Both the position numbers and the translations under genes were made by a program. Below, piece by piece: positions 10,443-21,299 of a DNA stretch of 64,000 nt. The notes beneath the pieces are model-generated. The model was given only the letters and a program-made list of their open reading frames with translations, ran no database searches and was not told the DNA's origin. Positions within the stretch are counted from its first letter, which is position 1, and the number at the start of each line of letters is the position of its first letter. This stretch comes from Panicum virgatum (Eukaryota; Streptophyta; Magnoliopsida; Poales; Poaceae): contig NC_053148.1 in the NCBI RefSeq assembly GCF_016808335.1, positions 13,544,433 through 13,608,432 of the forward strand, in the 5' to 3' direction.

Positions 10443-10840
10443 GAGGGTCTTCCCAGGATGATGTGGTAGGAGGTCTCGAACTCGGCGACCTCGAAGTTGA
10501 CGTACTCGGTGCGGTAGTGGTCGCAGGTGCCGAAGGTGACCGGCAAGGTGGCCAGGCCGACCAGAGTCGACCCGGCTCCGGGGATGATGCCGTAGAAGGC
10601 CTGGTCAGATGGGACCAGGGAGGTCATGTCGTAGCCCATGCTCTCCATTGTGCTGGCGAAGATGATATCGAGGGCCCTGCCGCCGTTGACGAGTACTTTG
10701 GCCAGGCGGACCTGGCTGACTACCGGGCTCACCACGAGGGGGTAGGCACCCGGCCTGGGCAGGTGAACCCAGTGCTCGCGGAAGTCAAAGGTGATCGGCG
10801 TCTCTAACCACCACAGGGGTTCAACAGGGTGTTTGAACAC
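10443..10840 (-). pseudogene. Gypsy-1 protease region, upstream half
   Basis: Reads from about 10,840 leftward. It has the retroviral-type protease context with LVNGGRALDIIFA (where many relatives have a D-S/T-G triad), then SDQAFYGIIPG, LPVTFGT and YHIILGRP at the insertion point of the solo LTR. It would mature the Gag-Pol polyprotein. The catalytic Asp is not obvious in VNGG, so activity is doubtful. Confidence 0.8.
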
Positions 10841-13374
10841 CAGGTGGACTTCGTGATCATCCAGCTTGAGCTTGCATCGGCATGATGGCTTGCTGGGGCC
10901 GCCGAATATGAAGTTGACGGCCTTGTCTTCTTCTTGGAAGCTCCCTGGGGAATCTTCCCTCTACTGTCGTCGTCTCGCCTGGGCGAGTTGCACCTCCGTG
11001 GGCACGCACGGGTGGTTCTGGAACCACTCGGCCTGTCGCGGTCGTCGCGGTGAGGTCGCTTGGAGTCATCGTCCTTGATGACGCCGTTGGAGAGTGTTCG
11101 GCACTCCTGGGCGGTGTGGTTTGCGTCCTTGTGCCAAGGACACTTGCCATCCAGGAGCCGGTCCAGGTCCGCTTGGTTGAGGGTGGAGTGGAACTGAGAC
11201 CTTTCGGCGACAACGACGGTGTTCTCGGGACCACGCTTGCGATCCCGGTTCTTGGACGACTTGGCGCGGTCGTGCTTCTTCCCATGACGAGGTGGGCGAT
11301 CGTTGCGTCGGCATTCCGGGCGATTGTCCCACTGAGAGGGACGCTCGGAGGAGTCGTTCTTTGTCTTGTGCCGGCGGTGGGCTCGCTCGGCATCTTCCAT
11401 GTCGGCGTGCTTGTTTACGACCGTCATCATGTCGCCCACGGTCTTGGGGTTGCTCTCGAACATCTTCCTCCATAGTTCGATGCTATGGAGGCCTTGGTGG
11501 AAGTGGTGGATAACATCCCTGTCATCAACCTCCGTAATGGTATTACGGTTAGCGAAGTACCTCTTGATGTAGTCGCGGAGGGACTCGTCAGGTTACTGGA
11601 TGATGTTGGCCAGATCCCATCTGGTTTTGGGACCCGGGCAGGATGCCTGGTAGTACTGGACAAAGGCACTGCAGAGATCCTGCCAGCTGTTGATGGAGCC
11701 AGCAGGGAGCGCTTCGAGCCAGTTGAGGGCGTGGCAACCCATCATGACCGGGAAGTAGGCAACCATGATGTCGTTGTCGCCGCACGCAGCTCGGACGGTG
11801 ATGGAGTAGGTGCGCAGCCATGTCTTGGGGTCCGACTCGCCGTCGTACTTCTCGATCCTAGTTGGCTTGAAGGTGGCGGGCCACTGGATGGCCCGAAGCC
11901 GGCTGGAGAAGGCGGAGAAGCCGTCGAGGTCGTTGCCGGGTTCGTAGTCATGACGAGGTCGTCGCGGAGGGTTGTCGCCCTGTCGGCCGCGGTTCTGGTG
12001 GTCGGCGTCAGGGACGCCGTGTTCCTCATCGTATTGGCGATGTCGCTCGCGCTCGGTGGCGTCGCGTTGGCGGCGACGGTTGTTGATGCGCGGGGGCAGG
12101 TCTTGTTGGTTGAGCTGGAGGCGGAGGTCGTTCTGGTTCACCTCCTCTTCATCGTCGCCGTGGGGTCGTGTCGAGTGGTGACTCGATTGGGCGCGGTAGG
12201 CCGAGTTGTCCTTGCGCAGCTGCTGGGCTTGCTTGGCGGCCACATGCAGAAGAGCGCGAGCCTTGACGATCTCGGGGGTCTCCTGGAGGCCCTCGAGCAC
12301 CTAGAACACCGCGGCAAGGTTGGCCGACAGCATGGCGAAGACGTCTTGGTCGTTGTAGTCAAGGACGAAGTCGGCGTCGAGGTTGCGCGGTCGGATCGGT
12401 GAACGCCGATTCCTGGGGTTGTGACGGTCGGCGTTCTCCAGGTCGCGGTTGGCCCGATCAATGGCTGCGTCGTTGCGCCTCATGTCAGCGCGGACCTCGT
12501 TGCGGTGGAGTCGTTGCACCCTCTCCTCGTCGGTCTCATTTTCGCAAGTGTCGGGGTCGTCGGAGACGACGAAGATCCGGCGATGCTCTATCGCCGAAGA
12601 GCGGTTGGGTGGGAGGGTGAACGAGGCATCTTGAAAGCCAAGTTCCGCTCCCGAAGCCGGGTCAGATCGGATCTGACCCAAGGTAGACGGGTCGGATAGT
12701 CGCACTCGGATCTGATCCGAGTATGTTGTAGCGGCGTTGCGAAGTCCGAATGGGACCCAATCCGGGTCGTTGCGGTGTCGAAGCGGGTCCTTGCTGAGCC
12801 TGATGCACTCGGCAATGGATCTGCCGACTCGATCAATTTGGGAGATAAGATCGTCAGCAGATCTGATAGGGCGACGGGTCGTCCTGGGAGGAGTGACCAT
12901 CACGTAGTCCGCCTCGGGTTTGGGAACTCGAGGTGTGACGGATCTCGGAGTGGCCAGATCGGATCTGGTCCTGGCAGAAGCGCTGCCGAGTCCGCGGAGG
13001 ACTCGGTTAGAATCGTCTCGGTGGTGAAGCGCAAGTTTGCCGAGTTGGATGCACTCAGCGATGGATCTACCGACGTGATCTATCTAGAAGATCATATCGT
13101 CAGCAGATTCGGCAGGGCGACGGATCACCCTGGTTGGCGTGGTCGCCACGTCGAAGTTCTCGGATTCGGGAATCCGAGAGGTGACGGAAGCCTGGGGGGT
13201 CAAATCGGATCTAACCCGGGCGAAGTCATCGCCCCCGACGTTCGAGGGGCCGGAGGTGGGGTTCCTAGGAATTGTGACCTCCGGGAAGCTCCCGAAGGTG
13301 AAGGAGAAGCCGACTGTCGCCTCCATCTGGGCGGTGACGCTGGCGGAGAAGATGACGCCGGTGTTGGCTGCCAT
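10804..13374 (-). pseudogene. Gypsy-1 gag polyprotein
   Basis: Begins at the ATG complement at 13,374, 45 bases after the LTR, with MAANTGVIFSAS; the Gypsy-2 gag opens similarly. A basic, Arg-rich region precedes the retrotransposon gag domain (about 11,400-11,900: KTWLRTY, ALNWLEALPAG, SWQDLCSAFVQYY). A zinc-knuckle-like segment CPWHKDANHTAQEC lies near 11,110. It forms the nucleocapsid particle. Several frame changes and a TAA after NIIQ (about 11,593) break it, and a 245-bp tandem duplication lengthens the N-terminal part. Confidence 0.85.
12776..13215. repeat. Tandem duplication (about 245 bp unit, two copies) in the N-terminal gag region of Gypsy-1
   Basis: The stretch beginning GAAGCGGGTCC (about 12,778) aligns with that beginning GAAGCGCAAGTT (about 13,027). 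Shared blocks include GATGCACTC-GCAATGGATCT, ATCGTCAGCAGAT and GGTGTGACGGA-type segments. Divergence is well above that of the LTRs, so the duplication is older than this insertion. Confidence 0.75.
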
Positions 13375-13405
13375 TGAACTCGACGTATGAGCCCTGAGTC
13401 CCCTA

Positions 13406-13419
13406 CCTGGCGCGCCAAC
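13406..13419 (-). promoter_or_regulatory. Gypsy-1 primer-binding site region
   Basis: Minus-strand TTGGCGCGCCAGGT lies directly after the 5' LTR; Gypsy-2 has GCTGGCGCGCCAGGTAGGGG at the same place. It is the expected annealing site for the 3' end of a tRNA primer. I do not assign the tRNA. Confidence 0.7.
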
Positions 13420-13894
13420 CGTCGGATTGCTATTCCGGCCAGTCCACCAGGGGTGTACCCGGTGGTAGAGTTTCAGGATGGGGATCTCAGGACCAAGAGC
13501 TCGACGGTAACACGAAGATGCAGGGACTTAGACAGGTTCGAGCCGCGATGAGCGTAATACCCTACGTCTTGTGTTCGGGGTTGTATTAGGGTTTGTGGAA
13601 TGCTGCGAAAAGAAGAGGTCTCTATGGGTCTTCCCACGTCTCCCTTATATAGATCGGGAGGCGTGGGGGTACAAGGAAGATATGCTCGGGTTGTTTTACA
13701 AGGAAGGAGGTCTGTTAAGGTCCCTAGATATCCGGGCTTCTAGCTAGAGCCCCTCATCCTGATCCACTGAAGATCCTTTGTGCGCACAGTCGAGTCCTGC
13801 ACGCCGAGTAGTCGTAGCCGAGTCACCGAGTAGGGTAGTCTCCCGGGTTCGGGGACCCCACTCGGCAGGGAGGTACATAGATCTACCTCCGTCA
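13420..13894 (-). repeat. Gypsy-1 5' LTR, 475 bp
   Basis: In element orientation it starts TGACGGAGGTAG and ends CCGACG (normally ending CA; here the last base appears mutated). It contains a minus-strand TATA box (CTATATAAGG, about 13,645) and the block ACTTAGACAGGTTCG shared with Gypsy-2. To its right the sequence changes abruptly to copia coding sequence. Confidence 0.9.
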
Positions 13895-15204
13895 CCAACA
13901 TATGTATATCCCAACAAAATTGGATCTTGATTTCTGTTATAGAACAATCCAAGATCTTTAGTGCCATTGAGATATCTCATAATTGTTTTGACTCCAACCC
14001 AATGATGTTTAGTAGGAGCAGCACTATGCCTTGCTAACAAATTTATCGCAAATGCAATATGTGGTCGGGTGCTGTTAGCAAGATACATTAATGCTCCAAT
14101 GGCACTAAGGTATGGGTAATGCGGTCTCAATATCTCTTCTTCTTCTTCTCATGGTCTAAAAGGATCCTTCTTAATGTCTATGGATCTTACTACCATCGAG
14201 GTTTTTGTTGGATATATTAAATTTCTCCAATACTTTTTGGACATAAGCAGCTTAGTATACAAATATACCTGAATAAAAAATGCTCAAGTTATAAACGTAA
14301 GCGGAATTTGGTTTGACCCAAATCTTTCATTTCAAACTCTGTCCTTAAATGATGATGTGCTTCATTAACATCAGGTTCATTGCCAATGATATTAAGATCA
14401 TCAACGTACACCGATATGATGCAAAATCCTGTTGATGATTCTGTAATGAAGACACATGGACAATCATCATTATTTGTGTATCCCTTCAACTTAAGGAATT
14501 CACTTAACTGATTGCACCACATTCAGCCTGATTGTTTTAATCCATATAATGTCTTCTACAACTTGACACAATACATGTTGTGATTTGCCTTAGGATTCGG
14601 TATACTAATTCCATCAAGAACTTTCATGTACATATCAGAATCTAATGATCCATACAAGTATGCGGTCACTACATCCATCAACTACATTGACAGATGATTT
14701 TGTACTGCCGGCGATATTAAATATTGGAATGCTATTCTGCTCATTACTGGAGAGTAAGTTTCATTGAAATCAACGACAGGTCTTTGCGTAAAACCTTGTG
14801 CCACCAGCCTTGCTTTATATCTCACCACTTTGTTTTTTTCATTTCTTTCACAAACGAAAACCCATTTGTATCCTACAGGGAACATACTAGGAGGTGTTGG
14901 CATTACAGCCGAAAATACTTTTCTTTTATTAAGCGAGTCAATCTGTTTTAATTGCTACCTTCCACTTATCCCATTCAAAGCGTTTTTTGCACTCTATCAT
15001 AGACTTAGGATATGAATCGATTTGAAGGATATTTGCAATTTTCTTAGAGAGATAACAGCCGACTATTATGGACTTACGGTCATAAGACTCTACGGTTTTT
15101 ACAAAATTTATAGCAATTTCTTCTACCCTTAAAGATTCATAGTGACTTCCCAAAACGATGGACCTGGGGTTTTTCGATGTTCCAGCCTCAGTGTTTATGC
15201 CCAT
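13895..15204 (-). pseudogene. Copia-1 reverse transcriptase and start of RNase H
   Basis: Pieces in order are GYKWVFVCERNE and RLVAQGFTQ (14,903 leftward), the catalytic YVDDLNIIG (about 14,400), the FEMKDLG segment, and the tail SAIGALMYLANSTRPHIAFA and RYLNGTKDLGLFY. The domain would copy element RNA. The YVDD box is intact, but stops and frame changes fall between pieces, for example around 14,150-14,290 and 14,530-14,680. It ends at 13,895, where Gypsy-1 is inserted. Confidence 0.87.
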
Positions 15205-15216
15205 AACTGAGCTGGA

Positions 15217-15486
15217 TTATGGATCACATCTGTCCACAAGACATTGCATGTCCTTTAAGCGTCCTTCAACTAAAAGTTGAGTTTTGTTCCCCGTCTTATT
15301 TCGCTTGCTAGCAATCACATCTTGTTTCTCGGAAGTGCTTCTCCCCCTCTTTTTGCCAAGTTGGGGGCGAGTGGTTTTATTTGGTACCTCCACTCTTTTG
15401 GGCACATTCCTTGTAGGATGGAGAGACTTTGTGACACCTTTATAATCAGAGAAAGCGTTTGGTAGATTATTTACAATATTTTCCAA
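15217..15486 (-). pseudogene. Copia-1 linker between integrase and reverse transcriptase
   Basis: An open, Lys/Arg-rich segment (KRNKTGNKTQ and similar) with no recognisable motif. It lies where copia polyproteins have a variable hinge region. It is shown only to account for the sequence. Confidence 0.5.
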
Positions 15487-15599
15487 ATCAATAACCCTTT
15501 AAACTTGTAGTTCAGATTCTATGGTACGTGGATCAGAGAATGAAATACTTTCAGCATTCCAATCAATTTTCTAGCATTCCTTTTGGTACAATTCTCCCC

Positions 15600-16862
15600 C
15601 TAATACCGGAAAATGATCCTTATTGAAAATACAATCAACGAATCAGGCAGTAAATAGATCCCCAGTAAGAGGTTAATGATCGACGGAGAGGAATATACCA
15701 CATAGATCCCTAGTTTCCTGTGAAGGCCCATCGAGATTTGCTGAATTGGTGAGATGGGTACGTACACAGTGCACCCAAACTTACGCAAATGGGAAATACT
15801 TGGAGGATTCCCACGTACTAACTGCAATGGGGAGGTTTTGTGATATGCAGTTGGTCGTAGTTGGATCAGGTCGGCAGCGTGCCGGACTGCATGGCCCCAA
15901 CACGATGTAGGCAATTTGCAATTCGTTAACAAAGGTCTTGCAATGAGCTTGACTCTTTTAATCAATGATTCATCCAAACCATTTTGAGTATGTACGTATG
16001 GAACTGAATGCTGAACCTGAATTCCTAATGCCATGAAGTAGTCATTTAAAGCACGAGATGAAAATTTAGCAGCATTGTCCATTCGGATAGATTTAATCCG
16101 ATGTTCAAGATAATGTGCCTTTTAATTTAATAAGTTGGACCATTATTTTGGCAAAAGCATGGTCACATCTCGATAAAAGAGACATATGAGACCATCTAGT
16201 AGATGTGTCTATCAATACCATGAAGTACCTGGACGGCTCCGATAATGGTTGGATCGGACCACAAATATCGCCATTAATCCTTTCAAGGAATTTGAGCAGT
16301 TCAGCTCGAATTTTAAAGTATGATGGTCTTAAAATTAATTTTCCAATTGCACAGGGTGTGCAACAAAAATCTTTATTCTGGGGAAACTTTACATTTTCCA
16401 CATCATGACCAATGGAATTGGTAATAATTTTCCTCATCATTCCTATTCCAAGATGCCCAAGTCGATGATGCCAGTTTCGGAATGTATCAACGTTTTGGAA
16501 AATTATCTTGTAAGTAACATATTCTATGGGCTTTTGTGTATGTAAAGTACAATCTAGATTTGATTGAAGAAATTATTCACAAATTTGATTGCCAAATCCA
16601 ATAAGTTTAGTCAAGAGAAGAAATTCTTTCTTATTATCTTCATGTGTTTCCACGTGAAGACCATTCATAGGGATACCTCTATAACTTAAAAGGGTACGAG
16701 ATGAATCGAGATACAACAAGGCATCCTCTATCGTAATCTGTGTACCCATAAAAAAAGTAATAGTGGCTCATCCCGAGCCAACTATTATTGCATCGCGACC
16801 AGCTATGGTCATAATATTTCCTTCTCTTTTCTTAAGAGTTTGGAAATATTTCATCTTTCTAA
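15600..16862 (-). pseudogene. Copia-1 gag-pre-integrase and integrase
   Basis: Read leftward. The zinc-binding part has NWHHRLGHLG then CCTPCAIGK (HHCC), followed by the core with DICGPI, FMVLIDTSTRWSH (first Asp), MDNAAKF (second Asp) and the QNGLDESLIKR region, where relatives carry the catalytic Glu. A copia-type C-terminal stretch (LRKFGCTVYVP) follows. Frames change at about 16,100 and 16,440, and stops are present near 16,570 and 16,770. Confidence 0.87.
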
Positions 16863-17184
16863 GACCCCGTTTAGTTTCCAAAATTTTTCACACGCTACAG
16901 TAACTTCAAACGTTTGACCACTAATTAGGAGTATTAAATGTGGATAACTGACAAAACTCATTCCATAACCCCCGGGTGAAATCGCGAGACGAATCTAATG
17001 AACCTAATTATGCAACGATTAGACAATGTCGTGCTATAGTAAACAACCTTTAATGATGAATTAATTAGGCTTAATAGATTCATCTCGTGATTTTCCGTCC
17101 ATGTGTGTAATTAGTTTTATAATTAATCTGTGTTTAGTACTCGTAATTTGTGTTGGAAAAGGTGCCAAATTTTTTTGCAGGGCC
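16863..17184. mobile_element. Tourist-like (PIF/Harbinger) MITE, 322 bp
   Basis: Starts GACCCCGTTTAG and ends TTTGCAGGGCC, and is flanked by TAA on both sides (16,860-16,862 and 17,185-17,187), as expected for PIF/Harbinger insertions. Internal halves hold CGAGACGAATCTAATGAACC and its partner TAGATTCATCTCG in inverted order. It is non-coding and depends on a transposase from elsewhere. It splits the protease region of Copia-1. Related sequences lie at about 40,515, 40,861 and 41,453. Confidence 0.8.
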
Positions 17185-17187
17185 TAA

Positions 17188-17285
17188 GTATAGAGTTTGT
17201 TTGTGGTACACGAGTCCATAAGGCATAATTCTTCCTCCTTTGGATTGAGATCAACAGACATCTATATGTAAATCAATAATATGTT
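17188..17285 (-). pseudogene. Copia-1 protease fragment
   Basis: The minus strand reads EEELCLMDSCTTN, matching the copia protease active-site block CLxDSGTTN, but the Gly of D-S-G is replaced by Cys. The matching downstream part begins on the other side of the MITE. Confidence 0.7.
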
Positions 17286-17346
17286 TTAATATAACAATGT
17301 AACACATAGAATTATACATACAACATCATTATATATATAGCTAATT

Positions 17347-19078
17347 CCTACCCTGGGTTTGGAATAATATTCCATACCCGAGCCAGCCTGCTGTGCGCCG
17401 TTCCGTCCGGCTGTAGGATGGTCCGCCCATCCGCCAACCTGATGCCCCCACCCCACGTTCCGCGTCCACGTTTGCAGTTTTTTTCTTTCTTGCCTACGTT
17501 CGCAGTTTTTTTTTCTTTCCTGCCTTCGCACGTCTGGTTTTCCACCGAGCACCGGTTTTTCACATGTTCCTTTTTCCTGTTTGGTTTTCCAACGAGTGCT
17601 AGTACTAAATACTTTTTTTTATTCGGAGGAATTCACGGAGACGTGTTTTATCCGGGATGTGCAATGGATGTTTCCTCTTGCGAAGCAATTAGAACCAGCT
17701 GGACTAATTTAAATTAAAAGCTGATGGCGTGCGATGATTTCTCACCCGTAGTGATCAATACGTCGTCAGTAGCCGATTAGGGACATATACTACCAGGTAG
17801 GTAGCTACCAACGTTCTTCCTTTTTCTTAAAAAAAAGTCACCAGAACACAAATATTGCATGCACATGCTCCAGTCATTCATCGATGTTGTGAAATTCAGT
17901 ATTTACGATCCAAAGCAAACTAATTCCGTCGTTTGTACTCCATGTTCTGGTGCCCCTCATACGGCTGATTGATTTATGTACAGAAAAGGATTGTTTGAGA
18001 TTGGCAAACGAATATCTGTGCACGAAGCTCTATTCTCCCTAAAAAAAAGTCTGTGCACGCGCCATCTCCATCAAGCAAGCAACTCCAGCATGTGCAATTT
18101 ACAGCAAGCAGTCCTGGTGTCCAACTTCCTGCACAAAACAATTCATTTTCAGATGTGATCCCTCTCCAGCAGATTTGTGATATGTGAACGACTAAGCATA
18201 TAGAAGCGCAGGTACACATTAAATGAGATATGTGCTAGGAGCAACTTGCGCAGGGCGAGGAGCTCGATGGGGCACATGACTCGCTGGAGCATCTACACGG
18301 GAGGAATATCAAGCTGTCGCGGAGAAGATTAGATCCCTACTGTCCGTCCAACGCTTCTGTTGCCGTCGCCGCTGATGCAGAGAATTGAGCAGTCTCACGG
18401 AACAACAACGGGAGGAGTGAGCCGCGTCGGAAAGAGAGGGCATCGCCTTGGCTGCGGGGACATGCAGGAGCTGGCCGGCGGCGCCAGTCCCCGGATCGGC
18501 GATGGGAGGAACAACAGACGTACCGTGAGCTGGGCGGCGGAGTGGCGTCGGGAAAACCGGCGATGGGAGGAGTGAGCAGCGACGGGAACGGGAGGGCATC
18601 GCCTTGACCGCGGGGGCACGTAGAGATTCACCGGCGGTGCCAGTCCTGGGGTCATCGCCAGGAGGAAGGGCGGACAGATCGCGAGCAGGCCGGTGGAGCA
18701 GCGTTGGGAAAACTAACCACGAGCTGGGGAGGAGAAACCGCTTCGGTGGGTCGTGGGGTGGCCGGGTGGGGATGGGGCTGACGCGGAACAAAACCGTGAG
18801 GGAAAAACAGGGCAGCGCAGGGGCAATCGGATGCTCGGTGCGCCTGGGTGGTGTTGGGTAGGGGTGTGGTGTTGGGTATGGGTGGTAATGGCACATGGTC
18901 TTATTGGTTTCTTCACAGTTCAACAAAGCTGTTAAATTTTTAATTTAAAATTGTATAAGATTAGAGTCCAGTCCTTTTAGGACCCGGCCCTTAGATTTTC
19001 TAGTTCAAAATGTTGGGCCCTTTACCACACTGTTGGCGGTCAGGTATGGAATACCTTATTTCATACCCAGGATACCCA
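17347..19078. mobile_element. Putative non-autonomous DNA transposon with imperfect terminal inverted repeats, about 1.7 kb
   Basis: The left end TACCCTGGGTTTGGAATAAT and the reverse complement of the right end, TATCCTGGGTATGAAATAAG, match over about 38 bases, including a second block TATTCCATACC. No transposase is recognised. The interior is GC-rich at 18,240-18,880, with proline-rich ORFs on both strands that look like composition rather than genes. The target duplication was not resolved, because the flanks are TA-rich. It lies between the gag and protease of Copia-1. Confidence 0.6.
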
Positions 19079-19084
19079 ATAGAC

Positions 19085-19119
<35 letters not shown>

Positions 19120-19396
19120 ACGGGCTGTACAAATTAACAATCATAATATATTTTGACACTACATCATAATATATATGAGTGTGTACAAATTAACAATGGT
19201 GTAAATAAATTTGAACAACTCTCAATCACATTAAATAATACAATCTAAAAATCAATTATGTATAGCTTAGACTTATTACAATATATATCTAATTTGATAT
19301 CAATGTTGGACTAGTGATTAGTCCAAATCTCCAAACATGTCTCCAGAACCGAAGTCTATAAGCATGCTGTCTGTCGATGGAAAGTTCTCTTTAATG

Positions 19397-20302
19397 TTAA
19401 GAGTGTTGTTGTTCATTGGTTCCTTTGGGGCCTGGTGTGAACAACCCTTCAGATGCAAGATTGAAGTGTGCCTCATATCTTGTGTATCCTGCTTGGTTGC
19501 TCTCTTTTAATGACTTTTGGTACAAAGCAACCAAATGCTTTGGAGCACGGCAATCCTTAGAAAAATGCGAGAAATCACCACATCTGTGACACTTGTTGTC
19601 TTTTTTGGGTCTCACATTGTCTGTTTTCCACTTGTTTGAATTTGGTCTTTGCTTCCTATTGTGTTTGCATTGACCAGATTTGTTCTTTGGAGCGGGTCCA
19701 TTGAGCTTATTACTTGTAGCCTTTTTCTGTACATTGTGAACCTCAGGCAAAGGTGCCGAACAAACAGGGCGCTTATGATGGTTCTTCAAAAGAAGTTCAT
19801 CATGTTTTTCTGCTCGAGACAATGTATGAATAAGCTTGGAATATACCTCAAAATTTTTAGCCCTGTATTATTGTTGCAATACTCGATCAAACGGAAGTAT
19901 AGTAGAGAGTGTCTTCTCTATCTTATCTGCATCTATTGGTTCTTTCTCACAAAACTTTAATTTAGAGCAAAATTTATGAATAGTGTGATTGTAATCTGCC
20001 ACATATTTAAAATCTTGGAGACATAAATGATTCCATTCATGATTAGCCTCAGGCCAAATAAGTTCCTTTTGCTGTTCATATCTCTCTTTAGGAGTGTTCC
20101 ATAATTCATAAGGATTTTCAATCATAAGGTATTTAACTTTTAGGTACTTATGAATATAAAATCGTAGCAAAGCCAAAGCAATATAGGTTTGGTTATCTTG
20201 CAGGACAACCCCATCTTGGGGTTCCTGAATAGTAGCCAAAAGACAACGAGATGCAAGTGATATCTTGACATCAGAAAGCCCATGTAGGGTAACTGCTGCC
20301 AT
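19397..20302 (-). pseudogene. Copia-1 gag (UBN2-type) with CCHC zinc knuckle
   Basis: Read from 20,302 leftward. It opens with MAAVTLHGLSDVKISLASRC, and has the UBN2-like helical gag region (YELWNTPKERYEQQKE, DYNHTIHKFCSKLKFC). A Lys/Asn-rich stretch follows, then the zinc knuckle CHRCGDFSHFSKDC near 19,560. The frame breaks once, at about 19,850. It would package element RNA. It is well preserved compared with the pol part. Confidence 0.85.
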
Positions 20303-21290
20303 CTACCACGAGTTCCTCGAACTCCTTAGTGGTCATGGTCCTATGTGGACAACCATGGATTAGTTAACTTACCTTATGGTAAATTGAAATCAACATGCAA
20401 TGTTGTTATATATATGTAATAGCTAAAATAATTTATATCCTATCATAGTTTTCAAAAATTATAGGTAATTACATAAATGTGTAGACCAAATAACAAATTA
20501 TAAATGTTGAAATACACAAATTAGATAATCTCTATGTCAAAGACAAAGAGTAGATTTTATGGTAGGCAAATGCATTGCAGCCTAAGTACGATCCCTGGGC
20601 AGATTAATTCATAAGTGAATTAAACGCAGCCAATGCTTTTCAACCACTTTGTGTATGATCAATGATAATATGATGAAAATGGTAATTATCACGATGATAT
20701 AGACCATTTACTACTATCCAAAACCTTTATTTTGGTTAAAATACGGTATAGGTAATCATCAAATTTTGGAAAAATAAGTTGTAGACCTCTTAGTAATGGG
20801 CGATTTAATCGCTGCTAAGGCACGATCTCTAGGCATAATAATTCATACATGAATTGAACACAACTAATACCTTAGTCTGCATTGCCTTGTGGGGATTAAC
20901 CAAAATAGACAAGATATATTGTATTGCAATTTTGATCCTATAGTAATTAAATAGCTAATTTTTTAGGATAACTTTGTTAAATAGCATCTAAATCACTTGC
21001 TAACTTGTATGCGGCGCAAAAGTGGTTTGAGGTCACCAACATACCTAATTCTATGATATAATGACAATTGCAATTAGTACTGAGTCCAAAATCAGAGTTT
21101 GGTTGTACTATTATATTCCAAAAAATAACAAAATTACAAATTTAATATGTGTATGGTGCAAAATAAAATTTAATTGCACAAACAATAAAATCATAGAATA
21201 TTCAATTGCAATGTATATATATTAAATTCAAGCCACAAATATATACAAAAACAATATTTAGCAGGTACAGAGCAACAATATGTACAATAC
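20303..21290. other. A/T-rich stretch upstream of Copia-1 gag, probably leader and 5' LTR remnant
   Basis: There is no gene. Two diverged copies of one segment sit about 235 bases apart: 20,575-20,640 with GTACGATCCCTGGGCAGATT, and 20,810-20,875 with GCACGATCTCTAGGCATAAT; both are followed by ATTCATA. No clear TG...CA ends or tRNA primer site were found. Confidence 0.4.
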
Positions 21291-21299
21291 CAATAAACA

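Larger units (their letters stand above)
1..13894 (-). mobile_element. Gypsy-1: Ty3/gypsy LTR retrotransposon, Tat/Retand-like, 3' LTR truncated by window start
   Basis: The element reads right to left: 5' LTR (13,420-13,894), primer-binding site, gag, protease, reverse transcriptase, RNase H, integrase, an antisense gene, polypurine tract, 3' LTR (1-412). The order RT-RNaseH-integrase is diagnostic of Ty3/gypsy. The additional antisense gene between pol and the 3' LTR is a known trait of the Tat lineage (RIRE2/Grande/Retand). In-frame stops and frameshifts occur in gag, pol and the antisense gene, so the copy is probably not autonomous. A solo LTR interrupts the protease. The two LTRs differ at about 15 positions over roughly 375 compared bases (counted by eye), mostly transitions. 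The target duplication cannot be tested because the left end lies outside the window. Confidence 0.93.
13895..20302 (-). mobile_element. Copia-1: decayed Ty1/copia retrotransposon, split by three insertions
   Basis: The order from right to left is gag, protease, integrase, reverse transcriptase, RNase H, which is diagnostic of Ty1/copia. It is interrupted by a TIR element (17,347-19,078), a Tourist-like MITE (16,863-17,184) and, at its RNase H, by Gypsy-1; the 3' remainder would lie left of the window. Many stops show it is old. No 5' LTR end could be fixed; the A/T-rich stretch after 20,302 probably contains it. Confidence 0.88.

Noticed and set aside
11485..12402. 305-codon plus-strand ORF
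   Set aside because: It is the reverse strand of the Gypsy-1 gag gene, which is supported by homology. High GC keeps the opposite strand open.
18309..18926. Pro/Arg-rich ORFs on the minus strand
   Set aside because: Overlapping ORFs on both strands in a GC-rich segment, no motif, inside a TIR element.
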